Positions 40,191-48,984 of a stretch of DNA of 49,056 nucleotides are shown in pieces. How positions within the stretch are numbered: position 1 is the first letter of the stretch; each line of letters starts with the position of its first letter. The translations under genes were made by a program, and so were the position numbers. The DNA lies in NCBI RefSeq assembly GCF_902652685.1, contig NZ_CACRUY010000041.1, positions 1 through 49,056 of the forward strand, given 5' to 3'. The notes beneath the pieces were generated by a model. It was not told the DNA's origin. It did not search any database and saw nothing but the letters and a program-made list of their open reading frames with translations. The DNA comes from Mycobacterium sp. Marseille-P9652 (GTDB lineage: Bacteria > Actinomycetota > Actinomycetes > Mycobacteriales > Mycobacteriaceae).

Positions 40191-40429
40191 GCTTCCTAAT
40201 CTATACAAATTTGCACTTCGGCGCCCCCAGGTGCGTCGGCAACCGAGTCGCCCCGATCGCGCGTCTGGACTAATCGATCGGGCCGCCGTGCTCTCCTCAG
40301 GGGAAGCCCAGCCATTTTGCGAAATTGCGTTCCGACCACTAGGCAAGAGCTATCAGACACGCGTACAGTACGTGAGTTGTTTTGGCGTTTCATGTGAGGC
40401 CCGCAATTCCCCGACCATGGGAGCTAGCG

Positions 40430-42343
40430 ATGTCGTCTTTTGTGATCGCTTCGCCGGATGTGTTCGCATCGGCATCAGAGGATCTGAGTGCGATTGGGTC
40501 GGTGATTCGGGCGGCCCATGTCGCGGCAGCGCCATCGACGACGACAGTAGCGGCTGCGGCTGAAGACGAGGTGTCGCAGGCGATTGCGTCACTGTTTTCC
40601 GGCTACGCGCAGCGATATCAGGCGCTTAGCGCCCAGGCGAGTGCCTTTCACGACACGTTCGTCAACCTACTCGGTGGCGGGGCCGCGCAGTATGTGAGCA
40701 CCGAGATCGCCAATGCCGGGCAAATGTTGGTGAACACGGTGCAAGCGCCCTCGCAATCTTTACTGGGCAATCCAGCCGCGAGCTCACCGTCGCCTGGGGT
40801 GTTTTCTTCGCTTATCGATGCCGCTTTGATCAACCCAACGGTGATTTCGACCGCCAAGAGCGTGATCGATGCAGTTACCACGACGACTTCGAGCACCAAG
40901 AGTTACGGTTATGGCACTGACGGCACGCAGACCGTGACGGTTGACCGGGTTGTCCTAAACCTTGCACCACTCGCTGATGAAGTTCAAAACGTTGTTCAAG
41001 GATCATTGGGCAGCCAGTTGGCATCGAGTATTAACGGACTTTCCGGCACGCCTCTTTTAACTAGCACCACGATCTCGGGATCGGATTCTGCCGGGAAGTC
41101 GGTAACAACCGTGGACTATCGCACTTTGGGCGGCTTCGGTATAGGGGTCAATGCAGACACCGCTAACCAGAGTTACAGCGCAAATTTGAGCATCCCGGGC
41201 TTCGACATATCGTCAGGGGCAAGCCCCGCAGGTTTCTATGGGAGTAGCCACGTTTTAGGTAGCGGCGGGGCGCTGGCAGTAAATAATGGAAGTGTGATTG
41301 CCAGTGTGCAGTTTGGTGCGGAACTCAGCAAGGACCTCAGTCTCGGCGATGCTTCGGCAACGATTCAGGTGAACACGGCAACCGGGAACGTGTCTGGCGA
41401 CCTATCTTTAAACAGCGGATATTTTGGCGCGTTTAAGGGTGATCTGCTGCTGGACCCTGGCGACGGTATCGGGGGCACCTACACTCAATCTGGTTGGCTA
41501 AATTCCCTTTTGGTGGGGACCAGTGACCCCGTCAATATTCCTCTTCAACTCGACAATCCTTCTTTCCTCGGCTCTTATCCACCGGCTTTAAATCCCTCTA
41601 AGGTCCTCGATGATCTGACCAGTGGAGTGAATTTCTCAAGCCTCAATAAACTGACGATACAATCCCAAGTTGGAAATAATCCGATCACTCAAGGTATAGA
41701 TGGCTTTGTCGGAGATCTATCGAATTGGCCCACGCAGCTATTGGACTTCGGATACGCAACTGATCCTGCGCTGACAAATTACATAGTGGGTGTATGTAAT
41801 GCGCCCGCAGACCTCTTATTGGGGCATCCACTAATCGGTGATGGCGGGTTGCTCGTCAACACTGCGACCGGCGGCACCGGCAGCGGCACCGACACCGGAG
41901 GCAGCATCTCCGCCGACTCAATCGTGGGAACCTGGAAAGAAGTCAACGAAGTAGCAACAGGCTCCTTCGTGGGCACTGCCCCTGGCGTTGCCTATCAAAA
42001 TGGGGCCGAATATTCGATCACCAAGACCGGAGCTGTGTACGACTTCGCAGGTGCAGGAACTCTGACCCCAACCCAACCCCTGAACTACTCGGGCACATGG
42101 GGCCCAGCCATCAACCAGGGTCTTCAATCAGTCATACAGACCCAATACCAAGATCCCTACATCTCCGATGTAGTGCTTACCTTGCCATGGGGAGCGACCT
42201 TGTCGAGTGACGGCACGGTCATGAACCTCGTCGAGAACCTCACCTGGACGTGGGTTGTCACAGACCCAGGTCCACCTACTTCTGTCTTCAATCAAGGTGG
42301 CACGGAGCAAATTACCGTTACCTTTGACAAGGTTTCGAATTAG
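40430..42343 (+). CDS. PE-family protein with non-repetitive C-terminal domain
   Basis: A 637-residue protein. Residues 1-100 form a PE domain (SSFVIASPDVFASASEDLSA), with Pro-Asp rather than Pro-Glu at 9-10, and the ESX secretion motif Tyr88-x3-Glu92 (YVSTE). Residues about 130-480 are Gly/Ser/Thr/Asn-rich beta-type sequence without PGRS repeats. After a Gly/Thr/Ser linker near 498, residues about 510-637 (ADSIVGTWKEVNEVATGSFV onward) resemble a small lipocalin-like beta-barrel. Such proteins are exported by ESX-5-type systems, usually with a PPE partner; none is present here. Third positions are less G/C-rich than in flanking genes. Start ATG 40430 has GGGAG upstream. Confidence 0.85.
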   Translation: MSSFVIASPDVFASASEDLSAIGSVIRAAHVAAAPSTTTVAAAAEDEVSQAIASLFSGYAQRYQALSAQASAFHDTFVNLLGGGAAQYVSTEIANAGQMLVNTVQAPSQSLLGNPAASSPSPGVFSSLIDAALINPTVISTAKSVIDAVTTTTSSTKSYGYGTDGTQTVTVDRVVLNLAPLADEVQNVVQGSLGSQLASSINGLSGTPLLTSTTISGSDSAGKSVTTVDYRTLGGFGIGVNADTANQSYSANLSIPGFDISSGASPAGFYGSSHVLGSGGALAVNNGSVIASVQFGAELSKDLSLGDASATIQVNTATGNVSGDLSLNSGYFGAFKGDLLLDPGDGIGGTYTQSGWLNSLLVGTSDPVNIPLQLDNPSFLGSYPPALNPSKVLDDLTSGVNFSSLNKLTIQSQVGNNPITQGIDGFVGDLSNWPTQLLDFGYATDPALTNYIVGVCNAPADLLLGHPLIGDGGLLVNTATGGTGSGTDTGGSISADSIVGTWKEVNEVATGSFVGTAPGVAYQNGAEYSITKTGAVYDFAGAGTLTPTQPLNYSGTWGPAINQGLQSVIQTQYQDPYISDVVLTLPWGATLSSDGTVMNLVENLTWTWVVTDPGPPTSVFNQGGTEQITVTFDKVSN

Positions 42344-42593
42344 TGCCGCCGCACAGTTATGTCGCCCAAAGCTAGGGCGAGTTTCCGTCAACGGGCCGGC
42401 GATCTAACAGGTTAGGGCGCGTCGCAAGGTCGGCAGTGGGGCCGATCGAAGCTTGCCTGAAAGCGTGTGAGCCGCGCTCGAAAGTTTGCCGCAGCCCGGT
42501 GTGCCTTGCCAAATGTCTTTGAGAACACCCGCTTTCGGACACGGATCGAACCCAGGATCTCGGAGCAATGTCGAGACGGGCACGCCATGTGTC

Positions 42594-42606
42594 TAGTGTC
42601 AGGACG
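42594..42606 (+). promoter_or_regulatory. Leaderless promoter of the AlbA_2 gene
   Basis: TAGTGT (42594-42599) is followed by 7 nt and GTG 42607. Confidence 0.6.
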
Positions 42607-43791
42607 GTGACTAACTCGGAACCCTGGCCACCGCGCACAGAGGAGCAGATTGCACACGCAGCGGCCAACGGACTCCTGGAGGAAACCCACTACCTCGACA
42701 TCAAGCGCGAACTGGCCACAGGACCACGTGCGAACAGAGACATCGCGAAGGACATCGCGGCGTTCGCGCTCGACGGCGGCGTCATCGTAATCGGGGTCGA
42801 CGAGGTCACTTCGCCGCCTAAGCTGCACCCGATTGATGTAGCCAACCTCGGCGAGCGGATCGAGTCGATCGCCGCCTCCTCGGTCCACGAAGCGGTCACC
42901 GTGTACACGCACGTCGTCGAATCCAGCACTCCCGGGCTGGGCTATCTGGTCGTTGAGATCCCGCCATCACCACGAGCGCCGCACATGGCCGACGGGCGCT
43001 ATTACGGCCGCGGCGACAAGAGGAACCGCCCGCTTCCTCACGAAGAAGTATTGAGGCTACATGAGCAGCAAGCGCGGCTCGACCAAGACATTGTCGCCGA
43101 ATCTCAGGAGACGCTCGACCTATTGAAACGGCAATACCAGTTCCACTCAGAACCGCTACTGATTCGAGCCAAGCCACTAGGCGCTCGCGGCAATTTCCTG
43201 ATGCAATTGTCGGACTCTGGCAGTTGGCGTGACGACGTGAGGGACCTCGTACGACTCGCGGCGGTCGGTTCACACCAAGCCGCGGTGCCGTCTCTGGGCG
43301 CGCCGACGGGTGCGGCTAGAAGGGACCGCGGTGTCGCCGCAACGGTGAATATGTTTGACGACAAGCGATTTGGTGGTCCGCAGGATGCTGCAGAAGTGAC
43401 ACTGCGCGAGGACGGCACCATCACCCTGGTATCGGAACGAGCGGTTGCTTACCCGAATCCGGGAGATGCTCGGATATTGGAGGCGGTTTTCCTCGGCCAT
43501 GCCGACCTGATGGCGCGGCTTGCCGCACGAGTATCCGCCTACGGCTTCCGCGGGTCGTGGCGTTTCGCAATTGCCGCAAACGGCCTCCACGGCGCTCGAT
43601 CAGCTGAGTTGAGAAACTACTTCGACATCACCGACGCGCCACCCTTCTCCGAATCGCGTTACGGACAGGCGGCCACCGCAACTTTGAAGGAGCTGGAAAC
43701 CATCCCACCGATGGTGGTGAGTGAGCTTGTAGGCCCGTTGCTTCGGTCTATCGGGAGCGCCGGCCACTTTCCCTGGGTATTCGAGCGATGA
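42607..43791 (+). CDS. AlbA_2/Schlafen-type putative DNA-binding protein
   Basis: A 394-residue protein. Residues about 18-150 form an AlbA_2 (Schlafen AAA_4) domain: EETHYLDIKREL, KDIAAFALDGGVIVIGVDE, LVVEIPPSPRAPHMADGRYY and GRGDKRNRPLPHEEVLRLHE. The C-terminal 240 residues are unassigned. Proteins with this domain occur as regulators and, in several phage-defence contexts, as nucleic-acid effectors; its location on a phage-derived island makes defence or phage-control roles reasonable hypotheses. The leaderless GTG 42607 is preferred over ATG 42568. Confidence 0.8.
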   Translation: MTNSEPWPPRTEEQIAHAAANGLLEETHYLDIKRELATGPRANRDIAKDIAAFALDGGVIVIGVDEVTSPPKLHPIDVANLGERIESIAASSVHEAVTVYTHVVESSTPGLGYLVVEIPPSPRAPHMADGRYYGRGDKRNRPLPHEEVLRLHEQQARLDQDIVAESQETLDLLKRQYQFHSEPLLIRAKPLGARGNFLMQLSDSGSWRDDVRDLVRLAAVGSHQAAVPSLGAPTGAARRDRGVAATVNMFDDKRFGGPQDAAEVTLREDGTITLVSERAVAYPNPGDARILEAVFLGHADLMARLAARVSAYGFRGSWRFAIAANGLHGARSAELRNYFDITDAPPFSESRYGQAATATLKELETIPPMVVSELVGPLLRSIGSAGHFPWVFER

Positions 43792-44107
43792 CCACGTCGG
43801 TCAAGTCCTAAATGATTGCCGGGTCGGACGTGCTGGCATGCCACGCGGTGCTTTGGGTTCGAGCCGAATTGGTCGGTGGCATTGAGTGCCTCGACTTCCT
43901 CGGCACCTCTGCATGGCGAGGAAGTCCGCGAACTCCTGCACGTCACCGCCAGGCCACTCGTTGCCCGCCGTCAGCCACCGCGGGCGCTGGCCCGCGCACA
44001 AGCACGAGCAGGGCTCGTCGTTCCGTCCCACCGCTCGCACTGCGGCCACCGCCGGGCGTCGACTAGCTCGGGCGGCAGCGATTCCCCTTCAGGTGGTCTG
44101 CGCCGCA
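43792..44107. other. Degenerate stretch between AlbA_2 and terminase genes
   Basis: A minus-strand frame (44049-43801; GRNDEPCSCLCAGQRPRWLT, 82 residues) is open but has no recognised domain. Its place downstream of the terminase small subunit suggests decayed phage sequence. No gene is firmly supported. Confidence 0.35.
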
Positions 44108-44428
44108 TCACGCCCCCAACTGGTAAACGCCGCGGATGCCACGGCGCTGGCTTGCTGCTGGGCGGTCGTCCTCATCGCCAGTCGGCACGCGCAGTGCCAC
44201 CAACAGGCGCGCCAGGGTGATCCGCTGCTGACGGATTTCGGCGACGGCAGGATGCGTTTTACCGCCCATTTCGATAGGGAAAACCGGCCCATCGGCATTA
44301 ATGCGGGCCTGTAGAGCAGCGATCAAATCAGCTGTGCGTGCAGCGTTCTCCAATAGCAGCAGCTCGTGAGGCTCAAGCTCATAAGCGCTGGTCACCGCGT
44401 CCCACAGCTTGCGCCCCGCGGAACTCAA
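44108..44428 (-). pseudogene. Phage terminase small-subunit-like remnant
   Basis: About 106 residues: AGRKLWDAVTSAYELEPHEL, then ENAARTADLIAALQARI, THPAVAEIRQQRITLARLLV and ALRVPTGDEDD, the pattern of P27-type terminase small subunits of mycobacteriophages and prophages. The open frame starts at TTG 44428; a TGA lies upstream (about 44470), and a well-placed ATG there is in another frame, implying a damaged N-terminus. No large-subunit sequence follows. The 216 bp between it and the DUF732 gene hold nothing recognisable. Confidence 0.65.
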
Positions 44429-44644
44429 TTTCCGCGGGTCGGGTGCGTAACTGCGGCCATCAGGAGCCTTTCAGGGTCGAGTGCGGTTCAGTCTGCGTGG
44501 GGGGCGCCGTCCATGCCGTAATAGGTGCGGATGGGGCCTAGGGGAGTCATAGGCCAGGTGGGGGGGTCCAGCAGGGTTGAACGAAGGGGTCACGCCTAGC
44601 CGGCGTCGTTGCGCTCCCCCGGTCACCCACGCTCGGTTCTTGTC

Positions 44645-45523
44645 TCAGGGTGCGAGGCTGACAAAGCCCGGCGCCGGCGACGGCCGCGCCCCCGGACCGC
44701 CGCCGTTGCCACCGCCGTCAGTGCTACCACCGCCGGTGCTCCCACCACCCGTGCTCCCACCGCCGTTACTGCCAGCAGCGCCCCCCGGCTGAGGACCGAC
44801 AGCAGGAGGCTCCACCTGCTGCGGTGGAGGCGGCGGCTGTTGCGGTGTTGGCGGCGGTTTTTGCGGCGGAGGCGGCGGCCGATTGGGTCGAGGCACAGGC
44901 GCGAGTTGCTGGGGTGTTGGCTCGACCTGTGCCGCCGGCGGCTGTGGAACCTGCGGCGGGTCGGGTTGGGTGATATCTCCGGACGGAATCGCTTCGGTCA
45001 GCCAAGCGGGCACTGCGCCCCGCGCGTCACCGTCGGACCTGCTTCCCGCGGAGCGGACGGAAGCGAAAGCCATCGGCAACGTCTGGGGACGTACCCCTGC
45101 CCGAGGACCAGGCGTGGAGAAGCCGTAGTCGTTGGTTACGTACGGATCGGTCATATGGCTTGGGCAGTAGACCTGTATTGATACGGCGATGAATCTGACG
45201 GCGGTTCTGTGAACCCGTCCGGACGCTTGGCGGTATTCCGGATTGTGCTCGAACATACCGTTCATCTCTTCGTCGACCACGTCGTAGACCGTGGCGCCGT
45301 GATCGAGTTCGGCACAGATTTGATGGGCTCGGGCAACGAGAGCGGGCACGTTGTCGACGGCGGGAATCTGGGCTGCCGCGAGTTGCGTCACGAAGAAATC
45401 CTGCAGTTCGTGCTGGGTTGGGCCTGGGTCGGCGCCTGCCGCGCCGGCGCAAATAACTGCGGCGGTCAGCACCGTCGAGGCGCTGGCGAGAGCGCCTGCA
45501 AGGGTGGCAATGCCGGTGCGCAC
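44645..45523 (-). CDS. Secreted DUF732 protein with long proline/glycine-rich tail
   Basis: A 292-residue exported protein. Signal peptide residues 1-31 ending ICAGAAGADP; a DUF732 domain to about residue 120 (TQHELQDFFVTQLAAAQIPA, ending VYCPSHM); then a tail from about 195 with poly-Pro/Gln (QQPPPPPQQVEPP) and four GGGSTGG-like repeats. The tail could span the cell wall. GTG 45523 is the start. It is the island's last gene, next to attR, and may be cargo or displaced host sequence. Confidence 0.85.
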   Translation of the reverse strand: MRTGIATLAGALASASTVLTAAVICAGAAGADPGPTQHELQDFFVTQLAAAQIPAVDNVPALVARAHQICAELDHGATVYDVVDEEMNGMFEHNPEYRQASGRVHRTAVRFIAVSIQVYCPSHMTDPYVTNDYGFSTPGPRAGVRPQTLPMAFASVRSAGSRSDGDARGAVPAWLTEAIPSGDITQPDPPQVPQPPAAQVEPTPQQLAPVPRPNRPPPPPQKPPPTPQQPPPPPQQVEPPAVGPQPGGAAGSNGGGSTGGGSTGGGSTDGGGNGGGPGARPSPAPGFVSLAP

Positions 45524-45715
45524 GGCAGGATTTCCGTTTCTTCGGGGCCTTCTGCTCAGTAGCTAATTCAACACGTGTAACGACAGGACGTCCATAGGTG
45601 TAGTTGTGGTTGCCGGGCCGCCCCTGTACTCCTCGCGGGCGGTCCGATCGCGTTATGCCGGCTGTTAGGCGGCGTGCCGGCTGCAACTGGAGATGGTGAC
45701 ATGACTGGAGTTTCC

Positions 45716-45732
45716 ATCGCGCACCAGAGTTT
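45716..45732 (+). repeat. attR: 17-bp direct repeat
   Basis: ATCGCGCACCAGAGTTT is identical to 38945-38961 and lies in non-coding sequence 28 bp beyond the adenylate cyclase stop. Confidence 0.88.
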
Positions 45733-45759
45733 TCGCACTTCGAAGCGATTCACGCCCCA

Positions 45760-47295
45760 TCAGTTGGTGATGTCGACTCGTTCGTCGGCTTCTTGGTCGA
45801 GGCCGAAAACCTGCACGGAGGCCGACTTCCCTTTCAGGACATAGGATCCCCGGTCGATGAGCCCGGCCGGCGGGGACGCAAGCGCGTCGACGCACTGCTG
45901 GGTGAGAAGGATGGTGTCCCCTGTTGTCTTGGTGAGTTGCTCGACGCGGGCCGCCACGTTGACGGCGTCACCGATGAGGGTGAACTCCAGTTTGCCGCCG
46001 CCGCCGATGGTTCCGGCGATCACGACGCCGGTGTTGAGCCCGATGCCGATCCGAAGCTGCCCACCGAACCGCTCGGGAACCAGGCGGTGAATCAGCACCG
46101 CGGCGGTGACCGCGGCATCGGCATGGTCAGCGAGGTCGTTGGGGGCGCCAAACACGGCCAGCGCGCCGTCGCCGAGGAACTTGTTGACGTGGCCACCGGC
46201 GTCGACGACGGCAGGCACCACGATTTCGAACAGCGCGTTCAGACGCGAAACGGTGTCCTCGGCCGAATTCGCCTCCGCGAACGGAGTGAAGTCTCGGACG
46301 TCGACGAACATCACCGTCACCTCGCGGCGCTCCCCGCTGAACACGTCGTCACCCTGCGCGAGCAACCGGGCCGCAAGCGCCGGGTCGACATAGGTACCGA
46401 ACGCGGCGTGCAGGCGACGCCGCTCCGCCAAGCCGGCCTGCATGCGGTTGAACGACGCCGCCAGCGCACCGAGGTCGTCGTCCTGTACCACCGGCAGACC
46501 CTGGCTGTAGTCACCCGCCGCAACCCGCTTGGTTCCTTCGGCCAGGTCCCGAATGGGTTGCATGGAAGGTGCGAACGAGGCTCCGACAGTGATGGGAACC
46601 GCGAAGAACAGCGCCAACCCAGCCGCCACCCCCACCACGAGGACCACGGGAGCCTCGCGGGCGCCCGTGAAGGCCAACGCCAGCATTGCACCTGCGGCAG
46701 CAAACGCGAACGCAGCGGCCAGCACCGTCAGGTTCGACCAGGCGGCGAACGTCGGACGAGAGCGGGGCAGGCTTTCGCCCAACCCCGTCGTACCGGTAAG
46801 CGCCACCCGGGCAGGCCGCAGCGCCGCTTCCGCGATGCTGTGCTGTCCGATCAGAACCACCGAAAGTCCGAAGGCCGCGCCCACGACCGCGTACTGGCCC
46901 AACCGTGAGCCCGTCGACCCGCAAACCGCAGCCACCAGACCGAACAGCACAGCGATGAAGACAGCGTCGGCCACCAATGCCCGGATCCCCAGTGCCCTGG
47001 CATAGGCATACGTGGCTTCGAGCACCTTTGCCCGATCGACCTCTTGCCCGGCGGCCCATCGCTCCAGAAGCCGACTTTTGCCGACTCCGGGAAGGACGTT
47101 CACGTAGGTCGTCACGAGCACCGCTCCGACAGCCAGCGCGCCCGCCTCCACGTAACGATCGGACCCCTCCATGGCGACGACCACAAAACACAAGACGACA
47201 TAGACCGCAATCAATTCGGCGGACAGGATCACATACATCGCCCACGAATACCGCGATCGGTACCGATCCCACGCCCACTGCCACACGCGCTCCAT
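45760..47295 (-). CDS. Membrane class III adenylate cyclase (six TM, HAMP)
   Basis: A 511-residue protein like M. tuberculosis Rv1318c-Rv1320c: six transmembrane helices in residues 1-260, a HAMP linker (MQPIRDLAEGTKRVAAGDYS), then a cyclase domain from about 320. Catalytic residues are complete: metal-binding Asp in VMFVDVRDFT, Lys in VNKFLGDGALAVFG, and the Asp, Asn and Arg of IGDAVNVAARVE. It makes cAMP, the likely ligand of the acetyltransferase at 11261. ATG 47295. Confidence 0.92.
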   Translation of the reverse strand: MERVWQWAWDRYRSRYSWAMYVILSAELIAVYVVLCFVVVAMEGSDRYVEAGALAVGAVLVTTYVNVLPGVGKSRLLERWAAGQEVDRAKVLEATYAYARALGIRALVADAVFIAVLFGLVAAVCGSTGSRLGQYAVVGAAFGLSVVLIGQHSIAEAALRPARVALTGTTGLGESLPRSRPTFAAWSNLTVLAAAFAFAAAGAMLALAFTGAREAPVVLVVGVAAGLALFFAVPITVGASFAPSMQPIRDLAEGTKRVAAGDYSQGLPVVQDDDLGALAASFNRMQAGLAERRRLHAAFGTYVDPALAARLLAQGDDVFSGERREVTVMFVDVRDFTPFAEANSAEDTVSRLNALFEIVVPAVVDAGGHVNKFLGDGALAVFGAPNDLADHADAAVTAAVLIHRLVPERFGGQLRIGIGLNTGVVIAGTIGGGGKLEFTLIGDAVNVAARVEQLTKTTGDTILLTQQCVDALASPPAGLIDRGSYVLKGKSASVQVFGLDQEADERVDITN

Positions 47296-47374
47296 GCCGG
47301 GAGACTAAATGGCCGGCGGTGTTTTCATCCTCCTTCTGCGCGGAATATTCGTCCCGCACTGAATGACGACCTCG

Positions 47375-47548
47375 CTAGTTCTCGGGTGGATATTCCCAAA
47401 TGTTCGTGTGGTTCAACTCGTGGTGATGGACGCACACCATTTGCTTGCCCTGCCCGTCGGTGGTGGGTGGTGCACCCAGCGGGCATTGGTCCCCCGGCGA
47501 CGGCGCCAGCGGTGCGAACACCAGCGCGGCGACTATTGCGAATTTCAT
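47375..47548 (-). CDS. Small secreted protein (57 aa), unlisted
   Basis: ATG 47548 to TAG 47375 encodes a short hydrophobic N-terminus (KFAIVAALVFAPLAPSPGDQ) and a polar remainder with two Cys (DQCPLGAPP, QMVCVHHHELNHTNIWEYP). The two cysteines probably form a disulfide after export. It lies in a row of small secreted-protein genes on the same strand. The HHH run might bind metal. No strong ribosome site. Function unknown. Confidence 0.6.
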   Translation of the reverse strand: MKFAIVAALVFAPLAPSPGDQCPLGAPPTTDGQGKQMVCVHHHELNHTNIWEYPPEN

Positions 47549-47605
47549 ACCAAAGACACGAATTCAGCCAGGCAGTTGTTCACGTCAGCCCCAGCCGGGC
47601 ACTGA

Positions 47606-47839
47606 CTAGTTGGCACCCGGCTTCGGGCTGGCCGCGGCAGGGGCGCCATAGATGCAATCGTGCAGCTCCTGACTTCCCGGGGCGAAGTCGAAGCCGCAGT
47701 TGCACTCGTGAGCGTCGCGGGGCGCGAGCGAATCGCAATATGGGGTGGTCGCGGACGCCGCCGGCGCGGTCCACGCCACCTCGGTCGACATGGCTGCCGC
47801 CGCGACGCCGACCGCCGCAATCAGTACTTTCGTCTTCAC
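47606..47839 (-). CDS. Small secreted cysteine-rich protein (77 aa)
   Basis: GTG 47839 with AAGGAA 7 nt upstream. Signal peptide residues 1-30 (VLIAAVGVAAAAMSTEVAWT), mature part with four Cys (YCDSLAPRDAHECNCGFDFA, then DCIYG), so two disulfides are likely. Family not recognised. Confidence 0.72.
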   Translation of the reverse strand: MKTKVLIAAVGVAAAAMSTEVAWTAPAASATTPYCDSLAPRDAHECNCGFDFAPGSQELHDCIYGAPAAASPKPGAN

Positions 47840-48088
47840 CGTTGGAATTCCTTCTCTTGCCGACGACGGCGCTCTGCTGCGCCCGTTACCGAGATGAGAG
47901 CATCCTGCGCACTCAGGTTGCCGAATACTAGCGTTTTCGCGGGAAAGCCGCATTCCGGCGGCCGCCCGAAAACACGCGGCTCAACTCAGTAGCAAGACTC
48001 CTCGGTGCCAACGAAAGCAATTGTCTCGCTTAACGTCCGGGGCACTCAGGGCGACCCGAACCCCCCGGGCGAACCCATGCGCGCGACG

Positions 48089-48313
48089 CTAGGGTTGCTG
48101 GGGCGGTGCGGGCGCCGGCGGCGGGCACGGCTTGCCGCCGCGAATTCCGATGACCGTTCCCGTCGTCGTGGTCACCGGTCCCACCGTCACACCGCAGGGC
48201 CAGTTGGCCACATTGCCGGGATCATTCGGGTCCGGATCGGCTTGCGCGACCCCCGCGCTGAACGCCAGGGCGGCGAACGCCAGCCCCGCACCCATGATTG
48301 CTTGTTTCCGCAT
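48089..48313 (-). CDS. Small secreted proline-rich protein (74 aa)
   Basis: Signal peptide RKQAIMGAGLAFAALAFSAG to VAQADPD, then a 50-residue mature part with two Cys (WPCGVTVGP, GKPCPPPAPAPPQQP) and a threonine run. ATG 48313. Resembles common mycobacterial small exported proteins; function unknown. The 249 bp upstream (47840-48088) hold nothing recognisable. Confidence 0.75.
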   Translation of the reverse strand: MRKQAIMGAGLAFAALAFSAGVAQADPDPNDPGNVANWPCGVTVGPVTTTTGTVIGIRGGKPCPPPAPAPPQQP

Positions 48314-48410
48314 TTCTTTCTCCCCCTAAGCCGATTTTGAGTTTTCGCGGGATGTTGCGCGCAGAAGCGTCGTCGCCGCCGACAAATTGCCGGCGGCCGC
48401 GCTGACGGTG

Positions 48411-48722
48411 TTATGAGGACTTGTGCTTGTCCGGGCAGTATTCCGCCGTGGCTGCGAGCACGAACAGCCTGGCTTGAGCCTGGTCCATTCGCATCTTCAG
48501 CTGGTCGATCTCATCGCTCGGGGTGTATCCGGCGGAAAGGTCTTGGCACATCGTGCGCCCCATGTTGCCGGTCTGGGACGCGTCACCAAGATGGATCCCG
48601 TTCGACGCCAGGTAATTGGTGAATTCCGCGTCCTTGTTGTCAGCGCCGGCCACCGCCGCGGGCACCACCATCAGGGCCATCGCGGCGCCGATGACGCACC
48701 CAGACACCTTCTTGATCATCAT
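48411..48722 (-). CDS. Secreted DUF732 protein
   Basis: A 103-residue exported protein: signal peptide to about residue 27 (VIGAAMALMVVPAAVAGADN), then DUF732 (DAEFTNYLASNGIHLGD, TMCQDLSAGYT, ATAEYCPDKH) with the conserved Cys pair. ATG 48722 or ATG 48719. Third DUF732 gene in the window, but not closely similar to the others. Confidence 0.85.
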   Translation of the reverse strand: MMIKKVSGCVIGAAMALMVVPAAVAGADNKDAEFTNYLASNGIHLGDASQTGNMGRTMCQDLSAGYTPSDEIDQLKMRMDQAQARLFVLAATAEYCPDKHKSS

Positions 48723-48956
48723 CCCCCACCACTTTCACGGGTCACATGACACTCGGGACAAGACGGGACACCCGAAGCACCGCCTCGAGAACCCTTGCAC
48801 GGGTATTACCCCCGGTGGGGACTAATTGACCGCCGGTTCCAAAGTTCAACCAGCCGTTCATCTCTCGTTTCGGCCGAGTTCGATCCAGGTGGGCGCTCAT
48901 TCTCGCCACGACACGTAAATCCCTGCGATGACACGCCGCTTGGGCTCAAGGGGTGA

Positions 48957-48974
48957 TTGCAACACTTCGTAGTT
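48957..48974 (+). repeat. Putative IS terminal sequence at right edge
   Basis: TTGCAACACTTCGTAGTT, 11 bp before the transposase start, resembles the sequence in front of the left-edge transposase (TGCAACA shared, then a similar TTCG/CCGTTGTT pattern). The other end of the element is outside the window. The sequence between the DUF732 gene and this site (48723-48956) shows nothing else. Confidence 0.4.
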
Positions 48975-48984
48975 AGGGGTGTTG

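Larger units (their letters stand above)
38945..45732. mobile_element. Integrated island at tRNA-Val (phage-derived, degenerate)
   Basis: A 6.8-kb segment bounded by identical 17-bp repeats, the left one being the 3' end of tRNA-Val(GAC). Contents: repeats near attL, two zinc-ribbon ORFs, a PE gene, an AlbA_2 gene, a terminase small-subunit remnant and a proline-rich DUF732 gene. Its first two thirds have visibly more A/T in third codon positions than the flanks. No integrase or excisionase was found, so it is probably immobile. Confidence 0.85.

Noticed and set aside
43886-44314. 142-aa plus-strand ORF
   Set aside because: Antisense to the terminase small-subunit remnant, which has recognisable motifs.
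47363-47605. 80-aa plus-strand ORF
   Set aside because: Antisense to the 57-aa secreted-protein gene; no promoter or ribosome site.
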